Of a stretch of 64,000 nucleotides of DNA, positions 58,808-64,000 are shown piece after piece; the stretch's first letter is position 1; every line of letters starts with the position of its first letter. The DNA is from Streptomyces nigra. Its GTDB lineage: Bacteria > Actinomycetota > Actinomycetes > Streptomycetales > Streptomycetaceae. The notes under the pieces were generated by a model. The model had not been told where the DNA came from. It made no database searches and saw only the letters and a list, made by a program, of their open reading frames with translations. The position numbers and the translations under genes are program-made. Where the stretch lies: NCBI RefSeq assembly GCF_003074055.1, contig NZ_CP029043.1, positions 2,286,501 through 2,350,500 of the forward strand. Direction: 5' to 3'.

Positions 58808-60111
58808 GTCCGGCTCTCGTCGCCGGCGCGATCGCCCTGGTCGTCGTCGCCTGGCTCGCCGCCTGCGCGGAGGCGGGCCTGGCGCGTGTCTCCCGGTTCC
58901 GTGCCGACGAGGCCGTGCGGAGCGGGCGGCGGGGCAGCGCGAAGCTGGCGCAGGTCGCCGCCGACCCGACGCGGTATCTCAATGTGGCGCTGCTGGTCCG
59001 CGTCGCCTGCGAGATGGCCGCGGCGGCCATCGTCACGTACGCCTGCCTCCAGGAGTTCCCGGGCACGACGCAGGCCCTGCTGGTCGCGATCGGCGTCATG
59101 GTCCTCGTGTCGTACGTCGCCGTCGGGGTCTCGCCACGCACCATCGGCCGGCAGCATCCGCTGAACACGGCGACGGTGGCGGCGTACGTGCTGCTGCCGC
59201 TCGCGCGGATCATGGGCCCGATCCCGTCGCTGCTGATCCTCGTCGGCAACGCCCTCACACCCGGCAAGGGCTTCCGCCGGGGCCCCTTCGCCTCCGAGGC
59301 GGAGCTGCGCGCGCTGGTCGACCTGGCGGAGGCGGAGTCGCTGATCGAGGCCGAGGAGCGCCGGATGGTGCACTCGGTGTTCGAGCTCGGCGACACCCTG
59401 GTGCGCGAGGTGATGGTCCCGCGCACGGACCTGGTGGTGATCGAGCGGTACAAGACGATCCGCCAGGCCCTCACGCTCGCCCTGCGCTCCGGGTTCTCCC
59501 GGATCCCGGTCGTCGGGGAGAGCGAGGACGACGTGGTCGGGATCGTCTATCTGAAGGATCTGGCCCGCAAGACGCACATCTCGCGGGACGCGGAGAGCGA
59601 GCTGGTGTCCACGGCGATGCGCCCGGCGGTCTTCGTGCCGGACACCAAGAACGCCGGTGATCTGCTGCGCGAGATGCAGAAGGAGCGCAATCACGTCGCC
59701 GTCGTGATCGACGAGTACGGCGGCACCGCCGGCATCGTCACCATCGAGGACATCCTCGAGGAGATCGTCGGCGAGATCACCGACGAGTACGACCGCGAAC
59801 TGCCGCCGGTGGAGGTGCTCGGCGAGGACCGCTACCGGGTGACGGCCCGCCTGGACATCACCGATCTGGGCGAGCTGTACGACCTCGACGAGTACGACGA
59901 CGAGGACGTGGAGACGGTCGGCGGGCTGCTCGCGAAGGCGCTGGGCCGGGTCCCGATCGCCGGGGCGTCGTCGACGGTGGAGCTGCCCGACGGGCGCGAG
60001 CTGCGGCTGACGGCGGAGGCGGCGGCCGGCCGGCGGAACAAGATCGTGACGGTGCTGGTGGAGCCGGTGGGCCCGGTGGCGCCCCCTGCGGAGGAGGCGG
60101 GCCGGGAGTGA
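58804..60111 (+). CDS. CorC/HlyC-family CBS-domain membrane protein
   Basis: A 435-residue protein. An N-terminal CNNM/DUF21 membrane domain (about three to four helices in residues 1-150) is followed by two CBS domains ([57 protein letters not shown]) and a C-terminal CorC_HlyC domain ([19 protein letters not shown]). Members are linked to magnesium or cobalt transport. Fixed in the ybeY operon by overlaps on both sides. Confidence 0.92.
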   Translation: MSPALVAGAIALVVVAWLAACAEAGLARVSRFRADEAVRSGRRGSAKLAQVAADPTRYLNVALLVRVACEMAAAAIVTYACLQEFPGTTQALLVAIGVMVLVSYVAVGVSPRTIGRQHPLNTATVAAYVLLPLARIMGPIPSLLILVGNALTPGKGFRRGPFASEAELRALVDLAEAESLIEAEERRMVHSVFELGDTLVREVMVPRTDLVVIERYKTIRQALTLALRSGFSRIPVVGESEDDVVGIVYLKDLARKTHISRDAESELVSTAMRPAVFVPDTKNAGDLLREMQKERNHVAVVIDEYGGTAGIVTIEDILEEIVGEITDEYDRELPPVEVLGEDRYRVTARLDITDLGELYDLDEYDDEDVETVGGLLAKALGRVPIAGASSTVELPDGRELRLTAEAAAGRRNKIVTVLVEPVGPVAPPAEEAGRE

Positions 60112-60467
60112 CACCTCAGGAGCTGCGGGCGCTGTGCCTGTCGTTCGATGCCGTGGTGGAGGACTTCCCGTTCAACCCGCAGACATCCGTCTTCAAGGTG
60201 GTCGGCAAGCTCTTCGCGCTGACGGACCTGGACGCCCGGCCCCTGACGGTCAACCTGAAGTGCGACCCGGAGGACGCGGTGCGGCTGCGCACCGAGCACC
60301 CCGGCCTGGTCGTCCCCGGCTACCACATGAACAAGCGGCACTGGAACACGGTGACGGTGGACGGCGGGCTCCCGGACCGGCTGGTCCGGGAGCTCGTCGA
60401 GGACTCGTACGACCTGGTCGTGGCCGGTCTACCGCGTGCCGAGCGGCTCCGTCTCGACCGGCCCTGA
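60108..60467 (+). CDS. MmcQ/YjbR-family protein
   Basis: A 119-residue DNA-binding-like fold of the MmcQ/YjbR family: RALCLSFDAVVEDFPFNPQTSVFKV, KLFALTDLD, VNLKCDPEDAVRLR, PGYHMNKRHWNTV. Function unclear in the family. GTG start overlaps the corC stop. Its last 39 bases overlap the end of the opposing exporter gene. Confidence 0.9.
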   Translation: MTPQELRALCLSFDAVVEDFPFNPQTSVFKVVGKLFALTDLDARPLTVNLKCDPEDAVRLRTEHPGLVVPGYHMNKRHWNTVTVDGGLPDRLVRELVEDSYDLVVAGLPRAERLRLDRP

Positions 60468-61823
60468 GGCGGCCGCCCGGCCGGTGCGCAGCCCGACGGC
60501 GACGAGGGCGGCGGCGGCCAAGACGATGCCGGTGTCCAGCGCCATGACCGTGCGGGTGCCGGCGAGCAGGTCGCCGGAGGTGGTGGCGAGGACGCCGAGC
60601 AGCGGGATGCCGACGGTGATGCCGACCTGCTGGGTCGAGGTGACCAGGCCGGTGGCCAGGCCCTGCTCCCCGTCGGGGACGCCCGAGGTCACCGTCAGGC
60701 CGTAGGAGATGATCGCCCCCAGGTGGAACATGCTGGCCAGCGACACGGCGGCCGTCGCGAGCCAGACGGACCAGGAGTGCGCGTCCAGGAACAGCAGGCC
60801 GCCGGTGAAGACGCCCTGCCCGGCGAGGGAGAGGACCAGGGTGCGGCGCGCCCCGAGCCGGCCGACGAGGCGCGGCGTGACCGATCCGGCGAGCACCGAG
60901 GCGATGCCCTGGGCGCCGAAGACGAGCCCGGTCTCCCAGGCGGACAGCCGCAGGACGTCCTGCAGATACAGGGTGAGCACGAAGACGACCGTCGACATCA
61001 TCGAGAAGGTCACCAGGCCGCCCAGGTTCCCCCAGGCCACCGTGCGGCGGCGCAGCATCGGCAGGGAGACCAGCGGTGCGGAGGTGCGGGACTCGACGAC
61101 CGCGAAGGCCGTGAGCAGCACGAGGCCGAGGACGAGGGTGGTGAGGACGTCGGCGCGGGCGAAGCCGTGGCCGGCGGCCGTCGTCAGGGCGTAGATCAGG
61201 GAGAGCAGACCGCCGGTGACGGTGACCGCGCCGGGCACGTCGAGGTGCGGCCGGGCGGGCGTGCGGGACTCCGGCAGCAGTCCGGGGGCGAGGGGCAGGA
61301 CGAGCAGCGCGAAGAGGGCGAGCAGGCCCATCGTGGAGCGCCAGCCGAGGGTGTCGGTGAGGACGCCGCCGGCGACCACGCCGATGGTGAAGCCGAGGGA
61401 GAGCAGGGTCCCGGAGATGCCGAGCGCCCGGTCGCGGGCGGGCCCCTCGGGGAAGGTCGTCGTCAGCAGTGACATCCCGGTGGGCACGATGACGGCGGCG
61501 CCGAGGCCCTGCAGGGCCCGCCCGGCGAGGAAGGACGCCGGGTCCCAGGCGAGGGTCGCGAGCACGGAGGCCGCGGCGAACAGGGCGAGCCCGCCGAGGA
61601 ACAGCCGTCGACGGCCGTAGAGGTCGCCGATGCGGCCGAACAGGAGCAGGAAGCCGCCGGACGGCAGGGCGAACGCGGTGACCGCCCACTGGAGCGCCGA
61701 GCGGTCCATGCCGAGGTCGGCACCGAGGACGGGCAGGGCGACGTTCAGGACGGAGAAGTCGAGCGCCACCATGAACTGGGCGGCGCACAGCACGAACAGG
61801 ACGAGCTTGTCGCGCGGGGACAT
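60429..61823 (-). CDS. DHA2-family MFS exporter, possibly frameshifted at its N-terminus
   Basis: A 464-residue transporter: LDFSVLNVALPVLGADLG, GRIGDLYGRRRLFLGG (motif A), RALQGLGAAVIVPTG, GTLLSLGFTIGVVAGGVLTD (motif C). The ATG at 61823 has no ribosome site. A better start, ATG 61879 with GGAAGG upstream, opens MAIDTDLTRSKSPAPGTPG in another frame and would need a one-base change in the five-C run at 61826-61830 to join. It is divergent from an XRE regulator with a palindrome between them. Exporter for an unknown drug-like compound. Confidence 0.85.
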   Translation of the reverse strand: MSPRDKLVLFVLCAAQFMVALDFSVLNVALPVLGADLGMDRSALQWAVTAFALPSGGFLLLFGRIGDLYGRRRLFLGGLALFAAASVLATLAWDPASFLAGRALQGLGAAVIVPTGMSLLTTTFPEGPARDRALGISGTLLSLGFTIGVVAGGVLTDTLGWRSTMGLLALFALLVLPLAPGLLPESRTPARPHLDVPGAVTVTGGLLSLIYALTTAAGHGFARADVLTTLVLGLVLLTAFAVVESRTSAPLVSLPMLRRRTVAWGNLGGLVTFSMMSTVVFVLTLYLQDVLRLSAWETGLVFGAQGIASVLAGSVTPRLVGRLGARRTLVLSLAGQGVFTGGLLFLDAHSWSVWLATAAVSLASMFHLGAIISYGLTVTSGVPDGEQGLATGLVTSTQQVGITVGIPLLGVLATTSGDLLAGTRTVMALDTGIVLAAAALVAVGLRTGRAAASGPVETEPLGTR

Positions 61824-61929
61824 CCGGGGGTGCCGGGCGCTGGGGACTTGGAGCGGGTGAGGTCGGTGTCGATCGCCATGGCCCTGAGCCTTCCGTCCCC
61901 GGAATAGCCGTGGGGAGCGGGCAGTTGTC

Positions 61930-61948
61930 CTGGTGGTGGCACCACCAG
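61930..61948. promoter_or_regulatory. Palindromic operator between exporter and XRE regulator
   Basis: CTGGTGGTG and CACCACCAG are exact inverted copies around one G. It lies 51 bases from the exporter's better start and 27 bases before the regulator's GTG, suitable for controlling both. Confidence 0.75.
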
Positions 61949-61974
61949 CCGACGCGACAGGGGGGATCCGTCAC

Positions 61975-62850
61975 GTGTCCGGGGGCACGCTGAAGAGTCA
62001 TCGGCGGCGCGAGCTGCGCGAGTTCCTGATGAGCAGGAGGGCCCGGGTCTCGCCGGGCGAGGCGGGACTGCCGGACGGTGGTGCGCGGCGCCGCACTCCG
62101 GGGCTGCGGCGCGAGGAGGTCGCCGTGCTCGCGGGGGTGGGCGCCTCCTGGTACCAGTGGCTGGAGCAGGGGCGGGACATCTCGGTGTCGCCGCAGGTGC
62201 TGGACGCGGTGGCGCGGGTGCTGCGGCTGAGCAACGCCGAGCGCCGGCATCTGTATCTGCTGGCCGGGCTGAACCCGCCGGCCGCCGAAGTCGCCCCGGA
62301 CAAGCGGGAGATGTGCGAGGGGCTGCGGCGGCTGATCGACGCGTGGATGCCGTATCCGGCGCACATCATGGACCGGTACTACAACGGCGTGATGTACAAC
62401 GAGGCGGCCGCGACCGTGCTGGGCATGGCCCCGGGCCGTCGCTGGAACTGCCTGATCGACTTCTTCACCGACCCCATGTACCGCTCCCGGTCCCGGAGTT
62501 GGGAGGCGAACGCCTCCTCGGTCGTCGCCCAGTTCCGCGCCCTGTGCTCGGCCAATCCGGACGACGAGGGGTTCCAGGAGGTGCTGGCCGAGGCGCGGGC
62601 GTGCAGCCCGGAGTTCGCCGCGCTGTGGGAGCGGCGGGACATCGAGGACGCGGGGCAGATCCGCAAGGAGCTGGACCATCCGCTGGTCGGGCTGCTGTGC
62701 ATGGAGTCGAGCGTGATGCAGATGCCGGTGCGCCCCGATCTGTCGATCGTGCTGCACACCCCGCTGGACGAGGCGAACACGGCGGCGAAGCTGGAGTGGC
62801 TGGCCTCCCCCGAGGGGCGGCGCGGGGCGATGTACCCCGTGGCCGGGTAG
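61975..62850 (+). CDS. XRE regulator with MmyB-like ligand domain
   Basis: A 291-residue regulator: HTH (RRRTPGLRREEVAVLAGVGA then SWYQWLEQGRDISVS) and MmyB domain (RLIDAWMPYPAHIMDRYYNGV, CLIDFFTDPMYRSR, ELDHPLVGLLCMESSV, PLDEANTAAKLEWLAS). GTG 61975 follows GGGGGG by about ten bases. It should bind the palindrome between itself and the exporter, releasing it when a ligand, probably the exported compound, binds. Confidence 0.88.
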   Translation: MSGGTLKSHRRRELREFLMSRRARVSPGEAGLPDGGARRRTPGLRREEVAVLAGVGASWYQWLEQGRDISVSPQVLDAVARVLRLSNAERRHLYLLAGLNPPAAEVAPDKREMCEGLRRLIDAWMPYPAHIMDRYYNGVMYNEAAATVLGMAPGRRWNCLIDFFTDPMYRSRSRSWEANASSVVAQFRALCSANPDDEGFQEVLAEARACSPEFAALWERRDIEDAGQIRKELDHPLVGLLCMESSVMQMPVRPDLSIVLHTPLDEANTAAKLEWLASPEGRRGAMYPVAG

Positions 62851-62878
62851 GGCCGGCGGCGCTCCGTATGCTCGGGTC

Positions 62879-63232
62879 ATGACCGACAGCAGCGCGCTCG
62901 ACCCCGAGGACCGCAAGATCGTCACCCTGGCCCGTTCCGCGCGGGCCCGCAACGGCGTGCCCGAGGGGGCGGCCGTACGGGACGAGACCGGCCGTACGTA
63001 TGTCGCCGGGACCGTCGACCTGGACTCCCTGAAGCTGAGCGCGCTGCGCACGGCGGTGGCGATGGCGGTGGCCTCCGGCGCGAAGTCGCTGGAGGCGGCG
63101 GCGGTCGTGACCGAGGACGAGGGCGCCCGCGCCGAGGACATCGCGGCCGTGCGCGACCTGGGCGGCGACGGGACGCCGGTGCTGGTGGCGGGCCCGGACG
63201 GCACGGTCCGTACGACGTTGCGGGCGGGCTGA
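62879..63232 (+). CDS. Cytidine-deaminase-like protein lacking the zinc site
   Basis: A 117-residue protein resembling the cytidine deaminase fold of the Streptomyces genes annotated so next to era: DPEDRKIVTLARSARARNGV, GAAVRDETGRTYVAGTVDL, LSALRTAVAMAVASGAKSLEA, then TPVLVAGPDGTVR. The catalytic H/C-A-E and P-C-x-x-C motifs are missing, so it is not expected to deaminate. A structural or sensing role is possible. Confidence 0.7.
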   Translation: MTDSSALDPEDRKIVTLARSARARNGVPEGAAVRDETGRTYVAGTVDLDSLKLSALRTAVAMAVASGAKSLEAAAVVTEDEGARAEDIAAVRDLGGDGTPVLVAGPDGTVRTTLRAG

Positions 63233-63314
63233 GCCCGCCGGTCCGGGTGTGCGGCGGGCGGGCGCCGGTGCGGGATGTCAGGCTGGTGCCGAGGACCCGC
63301 GAAAGGGGATCGTC

Positions 63315-64000
63315 ATGATCACCACCGACTCCGCCCCCGGCTCCCCCTGCTGGCTGGATCTCGGTGCACCGGACGTGCGGGCCGCGGCGGACTTCTACGG
63401 CGCGGTGCTCGGCTGGCGGTACGCGCCCATGGGTGAGGCCGAGGACGCCGGCGGCGGGATGTTCCAGAAGGACGGCAAGGCCGTCGCCGGGCTGGGCCCG
63501 CTCACCGAGGAGGGGGCGCGGTCGGCCTGGATGATCTACTTCGCCGTCGAGGACGCCGACGCCACCACGCGGGCCGTCGAGAGCGCCGGGGGCTCGGTGC
63601 GCGTGGCGCCGAAGGATCTCGGGGACTGGGGCCGCATGGCGCAGTTCACCGATCCGCTGGGCGGGCAGTTCGCCGTCTGGCAGCCCGGGAGCAACGCGGG
63701 CTTCGAACTGACGGACGCGCCGGGCGCCCTGGCGTGGACCGAGCTCTACACGAGTGACGCCGAGGCCTCGAAGGAGTTCTACGGCGGGGTCTTCGGCTGG
63801 CAGTACAGCGACATGGAACTGCCGGGCGATGGGGGCGCGTACACGCTGATCAGGCCCGCCGGGCTGCCCGAGGAGCGGATGCAGGGCGGTCTGATGGAGC
63901 TGCCGAAGGAGAGCCTCGCGCCGGCGGACGGACGGCCGTACTGGCACCCCGTGTTCGGCGTCACCGACTGCGACGCGGCGGTCGCGCAGGTCACCGGTCA
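63315..64000 (+). CDS. VOC-family protein with two domains, truncated by the window end
   Basis: The first 228 residues of a tandem VOC protein. Domain 1: PCWLDLGAPDVRAAADFYGAVLGW, FAVEDADATTRAVE, MAQFTDPLGGQFAVWQ. Domain 2: LAWTELYTSDAEASKEFYGGVFGW, GLPEERMQGGLME. This resembles the CFP-30B-like glyoxalase family of Streptomyces. ATG 63315 follows AAAGGGG. The 3' end is outside the window. Confidence 0.85.
   Translation, partial: MITTDSAPGSPCWLDLGAPDVRAAADFYGAVLGWRYAPMGEAEDAGGGMFQKDGKAVAGLGPLTEEGARSAWMIYFAVEDADATTRAVESAGGSVRVAPKDLGDWGRMAQFTDPLGGQFAVWQPGSNAGFELTDAPGALAWTELYTSDAEASKEFYGGVFGWQYSDMELPGDGGAYTLIRPAGLPEERMQGGLMELPKESLAPADGRPYWHPVFGVTDCDAAVAQVTG

Noticed and set aside
60250..63204. 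984-codon leftward frame spanning the exporter and XRE regulator
   Set aside because: It crosses two well-supported genes in other frames and reads as low-complexity Arg/Pro/Ala sequence.

Overview
The window is a high-GC actinobacterial chromosome segment, almost certainly from a Streptomyces species. Codons end mostly in G or C, GTG starts are common, and typical Streptomyces families are present (XRE-DUF5753 with DUF397, SigE-type ECF sigma factor, MmyB-like XRE regulators, Zur beside znuACB, a Leu-rich leader before leuA). From memory, and not from a search, the order nirBD - ppdK - dusB - chitinase - glyS - znuACB - zur - uppS - recO - leuA - protealysin-like protease - phoH/ybeY/corC matches the S. 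coelicolor interval around SCO2487-SCO2540.

Layout. 1-4.8 kb: end of nirB, nirD, an SDR, an Excalibur protein with a sortase-E-type tail, a PhoX-like Tat protein, then a graveyard of broken mobile-element genes. 4.8-12.7 kb: pyruvate phosphate dikinase, a ROK repressor and a divergent two-gene glycosidase operon. 12.9-26.9 kb: LTA-synthase-like membrane sulfatase, dusB, a DHA2 exporter, an ABC transporter pair, small GNAT and regulator genes, an aldo/keto reductase-TetR operon divergent from a GH18 chitinase, and glyS. 27.1-32.5 kb: the znuACB-zur zinc regulon, uppS, recO and two small genes. 32.6-40.2 kb: an XRE/DUF397 pair and a six-gene leftward cluster of unknown function. 40.3-48.1 kb: class A beta-lactamase, tyrosine-phosphatase-like protein, ECF sigma factor with membrane partner, a VOC/UvrA-like/AraC operon and a TerB-like protein. 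48.3-64 kb: leuA with its attenuator, a protealysin-like protease with an emfourin inhibitor, beta-glucosidase, epimerase/XRE, PII, era, phoH-ybeY-corC-mmcQ, a possibly frameshifted DHA2 exporter with an XRE regulator, a catalytically dead cytidine-deaminase-like protein and a truncated VOC protein.

The best candidate for an undescribed system is the cluster at 33.6-40.2 kb: a methyltransferase, a 616-aa protein, a MinD/ParA-like protein whose P-loop lysine is arginine, two proteins of unknown family and a two-helix membrane protein. Three of the six genes carry a TTA codon, which points to bldA-dependent expression in development. The five larger soluble members appear to correspond to NCBI's SCO2521-SCO2525 families, which have names but no known function.

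Regulatory DNA is unusually legible. There are two tandem Zur boxes over a likely leaderless znuA start, a chi/dre-type inverted repeat before the chitinase, a 15-bp-arm palindrome before the reductase-TetR operon, a 9-bp-arm palindrome between the MmyB-like regulator and the exporter, and a leucine leader with CTT codons and a pairing attenuator stem. A separate pattern is that three genes (SDR, ROK regulator, debranching-enzyme-like) have their last codons and stop duplicated in tandem just beyond the gene.
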